64,000 bases of DNA from Herminiimonas sp. (lineage in GTDB: Bacteria; Pseudomonadota; Gammaproteobacteria; Burkholderiales; Burkholderiaceae_D). Position 1 is the first letter of the stretch. Each line of letters opens with the position of its first letter. The notes beneath the pieces were generated by a model. That model was not told where the DNA came from. It worked only from the letters and a program-made list of their open reading frames with translations, and made no database searches. Both the position numbers and the translations under genes were made by a program. The DNA lies in NCBI GenBank assembly GCA_028292265.1, contig JAQGMR010000072.1, positions 1-64,000 on the forward strand, written 5' to 3'. Positions 54,037 to 63,565 of this stretch are shown here, in pieces.

Positions 54037-57000
54037 ATGCAACCCACTACTGCAAACTCATCTACTTCGTATTCTGGTGGCCCAAGTTCCGCTGCGGCGC
54101 AGCGCCATGCGCCTCCGGGCGGTCCCGGCGGAGCGCCTTCAGAGGACCGCGACGCAGCCGATCACAGAGCGCTTGTATCGCTCTTCCCAATAGAGCTTAG
54201 AGACGAGATCGCCCGCACGTTCCCAACCGTGGTGACTCTGAAAGCATTTCACGATGAACTCGTCCGCAATGAGATACCCCTGGACAGGAGAAAGCCGGTT
54301 TCCTACGTGCTGGAAGCCACGGTTGCTCGTGGGCGGGAGCTCCTGGTCCACCACGGCATCACCGGCGACGCGGTCAACAGGCGAAACGCCGAAGGCGCAA
54401 CGTCGCTTCATAGCGCAATTCTGGGCTGGAACGCGGACAAGGTTCGCCAGTTGTTGGAGCGTGGCGCAAAGCCGGAAGTGACGGTTCGACCGCAGCAGCG
54501 CAAAGCGCCATTTTTCGCACTTGCGTCGCTTGCAAAAAAACTTCGCGATATGAAGGTTGACGGCGGCCGCAACGAGGCAGTCGTCGACGCGCTAAACGCG
54601 CCCCTTCAAGGCGCAACCGAGGAAGTCTGCACCCGAGCGCTGATCGCCCATGCCGGCGAAAATGCGCTGACCCTGGCCATTTCCTACGAGGCGCCGATCG
54701 CGATTGTTAAATTGCTGGTGGATCACTGCGCCGAGCACTGCCCGGCTTTGCTGACCCAACCGGATGCCAACGGCAACCCGCCCTTGCTGCTGGCTGCTGC
54801 TTCACGTCGCCCAGAGGTTTTGCAGGTCATCAAACTACTGCTTGAATCCGGGATGAAGCTCGACGTCAACCAGGTCAACGGTTTGAAGCGCACGGCACTG
54901 ATGGAAGCCGTGCGTAGAGGGGACGCTCTTTCGGTAACAGCGCTGTTGGAAGCGAGCGCAAGCTGCACCATGACGGATAACCACGGATATAGCGCAACAA
55001 CCCACGCGCTCCTCTGCGGATACCCCACGGCCCACAAGCTTATGGACGATTTTCAGAGACGTAAGGCCACCGTCGTGGAGAGCGAGTCTCTAAGCATGCG
55101 ATGGACTGAGGAGTTCCTCGGGGCAGTACGCCGCGGGCAGGTAGGGGTCGTGATAGAAATGCTTTTGGATATCAAGAAGCGCCTCACTGAGGAAGCAACC
55201 ACTGCGGGGGAAAATACGGCGGAAGCAAATACTGCGAAAGCAAAACAGGCAGGCGTCATATTCGCGAATTATGTGAAAAATGCGCTAGAGGAAGCGATCG
55301 CAGTGCCTGGTAGCAGCGCCATGATCCAATGCCTCATTACACATGGTTCAGCCGACGCCAACTTGCCCGAACGTTTTGACGGCAAGTGTCCTTGGCAAAA
55401 AGCGGTAGACAAGGAGGGTTTTGAAACGCTGCTGGACGCTGTCTGCAAGCCGGGCGCCAAGGCATTCGAAGCATCAAGGTGCCAGACGCAGCTGCAATGC
55501 GCGGTCGGGCATGGAAGCGTGAAGTACGCTTGCCATGCGCTGCAAGGCGGCGCAGACATAGAGCAGATTAATCCAGCGACTGGATGCAACGCGCTCGTGA
55601 CCGCCGTAAAGCGCAATGATCGAGCGATGATATTGGAACTGCTCAAGCGTGGGGCCAGCATTGTCGGCAACGCGGTAGCTGTTCCAGGCAATGCGGCCCC
55701 TGCGAGGCTTGTTGATTGCGCGCTGGCGACCGCGCGTGATACGCGGCCTGAAGCATTGGCGCGCGAACTGGTCCTGTTTATTGTCGAAAATTGTCCTGAC
55801 CCGTATCGGAAGCCGGACAACCCGGGTCTGTTGCTCGACCTCGCAGTCGAGATGAAATTGCCGGGGCTCGTTACGAAATTGATTGAGGACAGAAAGCTGA
55901 GTCCGGCCTGGTTCAGGGACCGTGCAAATTCGTTGCTGATTGAAGTGGTACGCGCGGGCTCTCTCGAATTTGCTGCAGCAGTTCTTGATCCGCAGGCGCC
56001 TCGCTTGCATTTGCTGGATGCCATAAACGGTGACGCTGATGAGGCGTTGGAATTGGCCCGCGACCAAAAGAAGCCAGAGATTTTTCATCTCGTTCTAAAA
56101 GCGTGCAATATCGCCAACACCAACCCGCCGGAATCGCTCATGCGCCGGCTCCTGTGGGCGGTTGAGGTTGGCTGTATCAAGTCGTGCGACCTGATCCTTA
56201 CCCGAGGCGAACTCCAGCTGCCGCGTGCGGCGCCGGCTGAAGAAAATCCCCTGATCGTTGCACTACAGTGCGGGCAGCATAAAGTCATCGAACTCCTGCT
56301 TGGCCGTGGCGCGCATGCCTGTGCGCGGCACGAAAGCAAGGCCAGTGCGCTGTCGCGCGCCTTGGCCTCACGCGACTGGAAGGCCGTCGAAATGATGTTA
56401 ACGCACGATCAATACCCCGACGAGTTTGCCGCCGCCTTGCCTCAGCTCTTGAAGGCTGCCGTGGCAAACGACAATGGCGACGCATTTAGGATGCTTGTCG
56501 GGGCATCGCACGGGATAGGCGTCAGCAAGTCGGCGCTGTCTACGATGCTACAGCAGGCGGTGAAACTTGGAAGCCTGGAAGCCTTCACAAGCCTGCTCAA
56601 ACGCGGCGCCAATGTCAACTGCACCACCGCCGAAGGCATGCCACTGCTCGAACTTGCACTGCTCAGCAAGCATCCCAATATGGACATCGTGCGGCTGCTG
56701 TTTCGGAATGAGGCTTGGTTGACGACCCGCTATGCCGGTCGACCCGACGATTTTTCGTATGGTCTGGACTTTACAGAAATCGCAAAGGCTCTTGTTGGTG
56801 CAGGGGCCAGTACGGACCAAAAGATCCATTGGCTGGCATTGATGTTCTGCGAGCTGCGGGAGACTGGCTTCACTTCCAACGATGACCGGGAAATTAGCGG
56901 GCTCGGCAAGCTGTTCGAAAAGAGAGGCAAACCCATGCGCGCGACAGCCGTCCAGGAGGCGCTCGACCTCGCCAGGGGGCTTGCGGTGTCGAGGCCAGAT

Positions 57001-57057
57001 GCCGAAAAATTGATGGCAATGCTAGATAGAGTCGAGCGGGTTCTGGACCTTGGTTAA
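54037..57057 (+). CDS. Large ankyrin-repeat protein
   Basis: 1006 aa from the ATG at 54037 (GGCAGGAAA upstream). Residues 1-45 are Ser/Pro/Gly/Ala-rich. A helical segment (about 45-115) precedes about a dozen ankyrin-like repeats spread to about residue 930, e.g. EGATSLHSAILGWNADKVRQ, LKRTALMEAVRRGDALSVTA and EENPLIVALQCGQHKVIELL. No signal peptide, catalytic domain or membrane helix was seen. Ankyrin proteins of this size in bacteria are often host-directed. Lies alone between ligD and a LysR gene, so no operon context. Confidence 0.8.
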   Translation: MQPTTANSSTSYSGGPSSAAAQRHAPPGGPGGAPSEDRDAADHRALVSLFPIELRDEIARTFPTVVTLKAFHDELVRNEIPLDRRKPVSYVLEATVARGRELLVHHGITGDAVNRRNAEGATSLHSAILGWNADKVRQLLERGAKPEVTVRPQQRKAPFFALASLAKKLRDMKVDGGRNEAVVDALNAPLQGATEEVCTRALIAHAGENALTLAISYEAPIAIVKLLVDHCAEHCPALLTQPDANGNPPLLLAAASRRPEVLQVIKLLLESGMKLDVNQVNGLKRTALMEAVRRGDALSVTALLEASASCTMTDNHGYSATTHALLCGYPTAHKLMDDFQRRKATVVESESLSMRWTEEFLGAVRRGQVGVVIEMLLDIKKRLTEEATTAGENTAEANTAKAKQAGVIFANYVKNALEEAIAVPGSSAMIQCLITHGSADANLPERFDGKCPWQKAVDKEGFETLLDAVCKPGAKAFEASRCQTQLQCAVGHGSVKYACHALQGGADIEQINPATGCNALVTAVKRNDRAMILELLKRGASIVGNAVAVPGNAAPARLVDCALATARDTRPEALARELVLFIVENCPDPYRKPDNPGLLLDLAVEMKLPGLVTKLIEDRKLSPAWFRDRANSLLIEVVRAGSLEFAAAVLDPQAPRLHLLDAINGDADEALELARDQKKPEIFHLVLKACNIANTNPPESLMRRLLWAVEVGCIKSCDLILTRGELQLPRAAPAEENPLIVALQCGQHKVIELLLGRGAHACARHESKASALSRALASRDWKAVEMMLTHDQYPDEFAAALPQLLKAAVANDNGDAFRMLVGASHGIGVSKSALSTMLQQAVKLGSLEAFTSLLKRGANVNCTTAEGMPLLELALLSKHPNMDIVRLLFRNEAWLTTRYAGRPDDFSYGLDFTEIAKALVGAGASTDQKIHWLALMFCELRETGFTSNDDREISGLGKLFEKRGKPMRATAVQEALDLARGLAVSRPDAEKLMAMLDRVERVLDLG

Positions 57058-57147
57058 CACCCGTGCCGGCATTGAACGGCTTGCCGGCAGCTTGCGGCGC
57101 GCCTCCACTCCAGATTTTGGCGCGGGGGCGTGCCAGCAGTCCTGCAA

Positions 57148-58077
57148 TCAGGCGGCCAGGATATTCGCCTTGGGCACCGACTTGCAAATCAGGTCCACCA
57201 GCTCACGCGCATAGAGCGTCATGCTGTCCAAGTCCTGGACTATCACGCTGCGCTCGCGCACGGCCCACGGCTCGGCCAGCTCCGACAGGGATAGCTGCAT
57301 GGTCTTGCTGTGCCGCAGCGCGGCAGAGTGCGGCAGGATGCCGATGCCGACATTGGTTTCCACCATCCGGCACATCGCTTCGAAGCCGCGCACCTGTATG
57401 CGCAACTGCAGGCGTTGTCCGGTCTCGGCCACGATGCGGTTGAGGAAGTGCTGCAGCGTGCTGCCTTCATGCAAACCGATGTGCGGATAGGCGAGGGTGT
57501 CGGCAAAGGGCACGCGGCCACGGTCGGCCAGCGGATGTTCCAGGGCGGTCGCTAGCACTAAACGGTCGGTTGAAAAATTGATAATTTGCAGTGGCGCGCC
57601 GGAAGCTTTCGCCGGCTCGCCGACCGGCCCAGCGGCGATGCCGATGTCGGCCGTGCCTTCCATGATGCCGCGCACGATGTCGTGGTTCAGGCGCTCTTCC
57701 AGTGACACATTGACCTGTGGGTGGCTGGCCAGGAATTCCCCCAAAACCTGTGGCATGAATTCTGTCACGGCCGTCGTGTTGGCGAAGATGCGGATGTGGC
57801 CCTTGATGCCGTTGTTGTACTCCTGCATGTCGCCCTTGAGGCGCTCGACCTGCTGCATGAATTGCTGCGCGTGCGCGAGCAGCGTTTCGCCGGCTGGCGA
57901 CAACTGCACCCCCTTGTTCTCGCGATAGAGCAGTCGCATGCCGAAGCGCGCCTCCAGTTCCTTGATGCGCCCGCTCGCGGCAGCCAGGGACAGATGGCTG
58001 CGCTCCGCCGCGCGGGTCAGGCTTTTCAGCTCCGCTATATGGATGAACAGGCGCAGATCGGTAAGGTCAAACAGCAT
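57148..58077 (-). CDS. LysR-type transcriptional regulator
   Basis: 309 aa from the ATG at 58077 (CAGGAG five bases upstream). N-terminal winged helix (LRLFIHIAELKSLTRAAERS) and a periplasmic-binding-like effector domain. Divergent from the CoA-ester cluster, which it probably controls; a 14-bp palindrome sits midway. Confidence 0.92.
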   Translation of the reverse strand: MLFDLTDLRLFIHIAELKSLTRAAERSHLSLAAASGRIKELEARFGMRLLYRENKGVQLSPAGETLLAHAQQFMQQVERLKGDMQEYNNGIKGHIRIFANTTAVTEFMPQVLGEFLASHPQVNVSLEERLNHDIVRGIMEGTADIGIAAGPVGEPAKASGAPLQIINFSTDRLVLATALEHPLADRGRVPFADTLAYPHIGLHEGSTLQHFLNRIVAETGQRLQLRIQVRGFEAMCRMVETNVGIGILPHSAALRHSKTMQLSLSELAEPWAVRERSVIVQDLDSMTLYARELVDLICKSVPKANILAA

Positions 58078-58208
58078 GGTGGCTCCTGGCAGGGCTTGCC
58101 GTGACGGCGTCGGAAGTTGCGACGCGGAAGCGATAATTCTACGCCCGCCACTGACGCGCGGTCGCCGCAAGTGCGGTTCGCCGTAGCCCCCCTTCGGAAT
58201 TTACGCAT

Positions 58209-58222
58209 TGTGCGGCCGCACA
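58209..58222. promoter_or_regulatory. 14-bp palindrome in the LysR divergent region
   Basis: TGTGCGGCCGCACA, centred about 140 bases from the lysR start and 178 from the next start. LysR sites are imperfect dyads with T-N11-A; this one is T-N12-A. Candidate operator. Confidence 0.4.
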
Positions 58223-58393
58223 GGCCGGCGCAAGCTGCTGCAAATGTGACAAATCCGGGCTTGCCTGCTACAAGGGGATGGATCGCCGAAACGCGCTACG
58301 GCAAGCATCCATTGCGGTTCATGCGTGGTCCGACCGATGCCCCCGTCGCATCTCATCACAGCAGCCCAACGTCCCGCCAACCACCATTCGCCA

Positions 58394-59263
58394 ATGACTT
58401 CGATGATTGCAGACGCCTTCGACCTCCCGCTGCTACAGCAATGGGTTGGCAAATCAGAATCCCTCCATGACAATCTCGATGCCGGCCGCGCCAACGCGCT
58501 GGCTGCCGCGCTTGATGGCGAGCAGGCCTTCAAGGCGGGGGATGCGCTGCCGCCGCTGTGGCACTGGATGTATTTCTGGTCCGTTGCGCGCCAGTCCGCA
58601 TTGGGCGAGGACGGCCACCCGCAGCGCGGCGGCTTCCTGCCACCGGTCCCACTGCCACGCCGGATGTGGGCCGGTGGACGGCTTCGCTTCGACGCGCCGC
58701 TAGCACTCGGCCCCGATGCCCGCCGTACCTCAACCATCCAGAGCGTGAACGCCAAGAGCGGTAGCAGCGGCAACCTTGCCTTCGTCACGGTGCGGCACGA
58801 GATGGCACAAGAGGGAAAGCTTGCAGTGACCGAGGAGCATGACATCGTGTATCGCGGCATGCCGCAGCCGGGTTCGGCGCCAGTTGCCGGCAAACCCGCG
58901 CCGACGGGCGCCACCTGGTCGCGCGACATCATGCCCGACCCGGTGCTGCTGTTTCGCTATTCCGCGCTCACCTTCAACGGGCATCGCATTCACTACGACC
59001 GCAGCTATGTGACCGAGGTGGAGGGCTACCCCGGCCTGATCGTGCATGGACCGCTGATTGCCACCCTGCTGGCAGACCTGCTGCAGCGCAATCTGCCGCA
59101 AGCGCGCCTGATGCGCTTCGACTTCCGCGCGGTGGGTCCCCTGTTCGACATTGAACCCTTCACCGTCTGCGGCAAGCCAGCCGCCGACGGCAAGAGCGTG
59201 CAGTTGTGGGCGCAAAACCGGCGTGGCGAACTGGCGATGCAGGCGGAGGCAACGCTAGCCTGA
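58394..59263 (+). CDS. MaoC-like / FAS1-dehydratase-domain acyl-CoA hydratase
   Basis: 290 aa from the ATG at 58394; GTG at 58325 and ATG at 58337 are alternatives and none has a good Shine-Dalgarno. Two hotdog halves; the second has FNGHRIHYDRSY and YPGLIVHGPL, the MaoC hydratase signature. Homologues hydrate mesaconyl-C4-CoA or itaconyl-CoA. With the CoA-transferase and CitE-like lyase it fits an itaconate/mesaconate route (inference). Confidence 0.85.
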   Translation: MTSMIADAFDLPLLQQWVGKSESLHDNLDAGRANALAAALDGEQAFKAGDALPPLWHWMYFWSVARQSALGEDGHPQRGGFLPPVPLPRRMWAGGRLRFDAPLALGPDARRTSTIQSVNAKSGSSGNLAFVTVRHEMAQEGKLAVTEEHDIVYRGMPQPGSAPVAGKPAPTGATWSRDIMPDPVLLFRYSALTFNGHRIHYDRSYVTEVEGYPGLIVHGPLIATLLADLLQRNLPQARLMRFDFRAVGPLFDIEPFTVCGKPAADGKSVQLWAQNRRGELAMQAEATLA

Positions 59264-59434
59264 GCCCTGACGGCTGTAGCGTCAAACCGGGCGAAACCGA
59301 CGGGCCAAATCAGGGACAACCCACGCTTTATTCTTTACGCTGATCGGGTGACTGACTACGGCTCCGATTCCTATCGATTTAACCAAAAGACGCGTGGTCC
59401 GTCCCCGATTCTTTTAGACTTTTGAGGGACAACA

Positions 59435-60595
59435 ATGAGCACCCAGCAAGACAAGTACCACGATATCCGCGACGCCATACGTGACCTGTGTTCGCAATTT
59501 CCAGGCGAATATTTCCGCAAGATTGATCTGGAGCGCGGGTACCCGGAAGCTTTCGTCAACGCGCTGACCGAAGCCGGCTGGCTGGCCGCCCTCATCCCGC
59601 AGGAATACGGCGGCTCCGGCCTCGGCCTGACCGAAGCCTCGGTCATCATGGAAGAGATCAACCGTTCCGGCGGCAACTCTGGCGCCTGTCACGGGCAGAT
59701 GTACAACATGGGCACGTTGCTGCGGCACGGCTCGCAGCGGCAAAAGGATGATTACCTGCCGAAGATCGCAAGCGGAAAATTGCGCCTGCAATCGATGGCC
59801 GTAACCGAGCCGACCACCGGCACCGACACGACCAAGATCAAGACAACCGCCGTCAAGAAGGGCGACCGCTATGTCGTCAACGGGCAAAAGGTGTGGATCT
59901 CCCGCGTACAACATTCCGACCTTATGATCTTGCTGGCGCGTACCACGCCGCTGGCAGACGTCAAGCGCAAGGCAGACGGCATGTCGATCTTCGTGGTCGA
60001 CCTGCGAGAAGCCATCGGCAAAGGTCTTACCGTGCGCCCGATCCTGAACATGGTGAATCACGAAACCAATGAACTGTTTTTCGAAAACCTGGAGATCCCG
60101 GAAGAGAACCTGATTGGCGAAGAGGGCAAGGGCTTTCGCTACATATTGGATGGCCTCAATGCGGAACGTGCCTTGATCGCCGCGGAATGCATCGGCGATG
60201 GCTACTGGTTCATCGACAAGGTCACGCAGTATGTGAAGGACCGCGTCGTGTTCGGCCGGCCTATTGGCCAGAACCAGGGCGTGCAGTTTCCGATTGCGCG
60301 GGCCTACGTCAACGTCGAGGCGGCCAGCCTGATGCGCTACAAGGCATGCGAACTTTTTGACGCGCACCAGCCCTGCGGCGCCCAGGCCAACATGGCCAAA
60401 ATGCTCGCGGCGGATGCTTCGTGGGAAGCCGCCAACGCCTGCCTGCAATTCCACGGTGGCTTTGGCTTCGCCTGCGAATACGACGTCGAGCGCAAGTTCC
60501 GCGAAACCCGGCTGTATCAAGTGGCGCCGATCTCGACCAACCTGATTCTGTCGCACGTGGCCGAGCATGTACTCGGCTTGCCGCGCTCATTCTAG
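59435..60595 (+). CDS. Acyl-CoA dehydrogenase
   Basis: 386 aa (GAGGGACA upstream of the ATG). FAD-dependent dehydrogenase with QSMAVTEPTTGTD, LHPQL-type region replaced by FHGGFGFACEYDVERKFRET, and typical length. Substrate is probably a short dicarboxylic or branched acyl-CoA handled by this operon. Confidence 0.93.
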   Translation: MSTQQDKYHDIRDAIRDLCSQFPGEYFRKIDLERGYPEAFVNALTEAGWLAALIPQEYGGSGLGLTEASVIMEEINRSGGNSGACHGQMYNMGTLLRHGSQRQKDDYLPKIASGKLRLQSMAVTEPTTGTDTTKIKTTAVKKGDRYVVNGQKVWISRVQHSDLMILLARTTPLADVKRKADGMSIFVVDLREAIGKGLTVRPILNMVNHETNELFFENLEIPEENLIGEEGKGFRYILDGLNAERALIAAECIGDGYWFIDKVTQYVKDRVVFGRPIGQNQGVQFPIARAYVNVEAASLMRYKACELFDAHQPCGAQANMAKMLAADASWEAANACLQFHGGFGFACEYDVERKFRETRLYQVAPISTNLILSHVAEHVLGLPRSF

Positions 60596-60604
60596 GAAGA
60601 CAGC

Positions 60605-61783
60605 ATGCGACCACTGGAAGGCATTACCGTTGTCACCCTGGAGCACGCAATTGCTGCGCCGTTCTGCACCCGGCAACTGGCGGATCTCGGCGCGCGTGTC
60701 ATCAAGATTGAGCGACCCGGCGTAGGTGACTTTGCCCGTGCGTATGACGACCGGGTGCGTGGCCTCGCCTCGCACTTCGTCTGGACCAACCGCTCCAAGG
60801 AAAGCCTGACGCTGGATGTGAAGCATGATGAAGCGCAGCGCGTGCTGTTCAAGCTGCTGGACCAGGCCGATGTGCTGGTGCAGAACCTTGCTCCCGGCGC
60901 GTCGGCGCGCCTCGGCCTGTCATACGAAGCGCTGCGCGAAAAATATCCGCGCCTGATCGTGTGCGACATTTCCGGCTACGGCGCCGACGGCCCCTACCGC
61001 GACAAGAAAGCTTACGACCTGCTGATTCAAAGTGAGTCCGGCTTTCTCTCCATCACTGGTTCGCCGGACGAGCCGGCCAAGGCAGGTTGCTCGGTGGCGG
61101 ACATCGCAGCAGGCATGTACGCCTATTCGAATATTCTCGCGGCCTTAATCCAGCGCGGTCGCACCGGCCAGGGTTGCAACCTCGACGTGTCGATGCTGGA
61201 AGCCATGGTCGAATGGATGAGCTACCCGCTCTACTACGCGATGGACGGCGCGCCGCCGCCGCCGCGCGCGGGAGCGGCCCATGCGACGATCTACCCGTAT
61301 GGCCCATTCCCGGCCGGCGACGGCAAGGTCGTCATGCTGGGTCTGCAGAACGAGCGCGAGTGGGTTGCGTTTTGCGGCAAGGTTTTGTTGCAGCCGGAAC
61401 TTGCGACCGATGCGCGGTTCAATTCCAATTCGGCACGCACTGCGGCCCGCGCCGAATTGCGTGGCATCATCGTGGACGCCTTCAGCAAGCTTAACGCTGA
61501 GCAGGTAATCGAGCGGCTTGAAGTAGCGCAGATTGCGAACGCGCACATGAACACCATGCAAGACCTGTGGCAGCATGCACAGTTGAAAGCGCGCAAGCGC
61601 TGGACGGAAGTGCAAACCCCGGCGGGGATAATTCCCGCGCTGGTACCCCCGGGGTTGCCAAGCACCTTCGCGCCACGGATGGACCCGGTGCCCGCGTTGG
61701 CCCAGCACACGGACAGTATTCTCGCCGAACTCGGCTATGGGGCAGACGCCATCGCGGCGCTGCATACGAGCAAGGTGGTGTGA
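60605..61783 (+). CDS. CaiB/BaiF (class III) CoA-transferase
   Basis: 392 aa, begins ten bases after the dehydrogenase with AGGAAGA upstream. Family features: RPLEGITVVTLEHAIAAPF, GADVIKIE-like start and CNLDVSMLEAMVEW with the nucleophilic Asp. Would move CoA from a donor such as succinyl-CoA onto the pathway acid. Confidence 0.93.
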   Translation: MRPLEGITVVTLEHAIAAPFCTRQLADLGARVIKIERPGVGDFARAYDDRVRGLASHFVWTNRSKESLTLDVKHDEAQRVLFKLLDQADVLVQNLAPGASARLGLSYEALREKYPRLIVCDISGYGADGPYRDKKAYDLLIQSESGFLSITGSPDEPAKAGCSVADIAAGMYAYSNILAALIQRGRTGQGCNLDVSMLEAMVEWMSYPLYYAMDGAPPPPRAGAAHATIYPYGPFPAGDGKVVMLGLQNEREWVAFCGKVLLQPELATDARFNSNSARTAARAELRGIIVDAFSKLNAEQVIERLEVAQIANAHMNTMQDLWQHAQLKARKRWTEVQTPAGIIPALVPPGLPSTFAPRMDPVPALAQHTDSILAELGYGADAIAALHTSKVV

Positions 61784-61994
61784 GACATGAGAAACGACCG
61801 CGGCGATGAGCCTGCGCGGCAGAAGGCCCGAAGCGAAATGCGCGAAGGCCGAGGACAGTCCAGGAGTACCGACAAGATTGAGGTGACCCCTTGAGGCTGC
61901 CTTGGATTCCTGAATGGACCGGTCCCTCGCGCGATGCAGTCGGGGTTTTTCTGTTGCCCAGGCTCCAATAGACACATAGATCAGGGAGAACGAT

Positions 61995-63416
61995 ATGAGC
62001 GACACACTCACGAAACACCGCGCACAATCCGGGTCGGGCAAGGTACCGGCAAAGGGCTCGCTAGACCACCCAAGCAAGACGCTGGCGAGCTTCGCGGCAA
62101 ACCTGCAATTCAGCGACATCCCTCCAACCGTACTGCGGCGCGCCGAAGACCTGCTGCTGGACTGGTTTGGCTCGGCACTGGCCGGCAAGGGCGGCCGTCC
62201 GGTGGAGGCGATCGAAAGCTTCGCGAGGCAGATGGGCCCTGACGGCGGCGCATCCGAAGTGCTGATCTCCCGGCGTCGTACCACGCCGCTGTTTGCCGCC
62301 ATGGTCAACGCAGCATCTTCACATTACGCTGAGCAGGACGATGTCCATAACGGCTCTGTGTTCCATCCGGCTGCGGTGGTGTTTCCCCCGGCGCTGGCGG
62401 TGGCGCAGGCAATCGGCGCCTCGGGTCGTGAATTGCTGACCGCGGCTGTCGCTGGTTATGAAGTCGGCATACGCGTCGGTGAATTTCTTGGTCGTTCGCA
62501 CTACCGCATCTTCCACACTACCGGCACCGCGGGCACCCTAGCGGCCGCGGCAGCGGTCGGGCGCCTGCTGAAGCTTTCGCCGGAGTTGATGCTGCATGCC
62601 TTTGGTTCGGCCGGCACCCAGTCCGCCGGCTTGTGGGAATTCTTGCGCGACGCGGCCGATTCCAAGCAGCTGCATACCGCCAAGGCGGCCGGTGACGGCC
62701 TGATGGCGGCCTACCTTGCACTGAACGGCTTTACTGGCGCACAGCGCATCCTGGAAGGCGCGCAGGGCATGGCGGCGGGCATGTCGACCGACGCCGACCC
62801 GGCAAAGCTGGTCGACCGCCTCGGCACACGCTGGACGCTGGCGGAAACCTCGTTCAAGTTCCATGCCTCGTGCCGCCATACCCATCCCGCTGCCGATGCG
62901 CTGCTGCAGGTGATGCGTGAGCACGATTTGAAGCCGGAGCAGGTGGCGCGCGTGACGGCGCATGTGCATCAGGGAGCTATCGACGTGTTGGGGCCGGTGG
63001 TCAATCCGCAGACGGTACATCAGGCAAAATTCTCGATGGGCACGGTGCTCGGCCTGATCGCGCAATTTCACTCCGCCGGCATGAAGGAATTCGCCGCGCA
63101 GTTCAACGACGCTGGCATTACCGCTTTCCGTGACCGGGTGGTGATGGTGCTCGACAAGGAAGTCGACGCAGCGTATCCGGCTCGCTGGATCGGCAAGGTG
63201 ACGGTGGAAACCACGGATGGCCGCAAGCTGCAGGGCCGCGTGGACGAGCCCAAGGGCGACCCCGGCAACACACTCTCGCGGGAAGAACTCGAGCAGAAGG
63301 CGTTGCGGCTGGCCGAGTTCAGCAGCGCGGCGACCGCGGATGAGATGCAGACAGCTTTCGCCACCTTGTGGGGTATCGCGGAGGCCCCGCGTATCGGCAT
63401 GCTGTTGAATGCCTGA
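61995..63416 (+). CDS. MmgE/PrpD family protein
   Basis: 473 aa (GGGAGAAC upstream of the ATG). PrpD-type all-helical domain: LLLDWFGSALAGKGGRPVEA and KFHASCRHTHPAADAL. The family includes 2-methylcitrate dehydratase and cis-aconitate decarboxylase. The neighbours make C5-dicarboxylate chemistry plausible, including itaconate formation from cis-aconitate, but the reaction cannot be read from the sequence. Confidence 0.9.
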   Translation: MSDTLTKHRAQSGSGKVPAKGSLDHPSKTLASFAANLQFSDIPPTVLRRAEDLLLDWFGSALAGKGGRPVEAIESFARQMGPDGGASEVLISRRRTTPLFAAMVNAASSHYAEQDDVHNGSVFHPAAVVFPPALAVAQAIGASGRELLTAAVAGYEVGIRVGEFLGRSHYRIFHTTGTAGTLAAAAAVGRLLKLSPELMLHAFGSAGTQSAGLWEFLRDAADSKQLHTAKAAGDGLMAAYLALNGFTGAQRILEGAQGMAAGMSTDADPAKLVDRLGTRWTLAETSFKFHASCRHTHPAADALLQVMREHDLKPEQVARVTAHVHQGAIDVLGPVVNPQTVHQAKFSMGTVLGLIAQFHSAGMKEFAAQFNDAGITAFRDRVVMVLDKEVDAAYPARWIGKVTVETTDGRKLQGRVDEPKGDPGNTLSREELEQKALRLAEFSSAATADEMQTAFATLWGIAEAPRIGMLLNA

Positions 63417-63565
63417 AGTTTTTGAGTGCTTCCTAGTGTCTGCAATCGGTACGCTGTTGACTCTTGGAGCGGCGCTGCAGGAGTTTCATGTCGGACTTCT
63501 ACAGTGGTTGGTTGGAGGGTCGTGGCGCGGTCGCATGAATCGAGATGGATACGGAGACTGAATCA

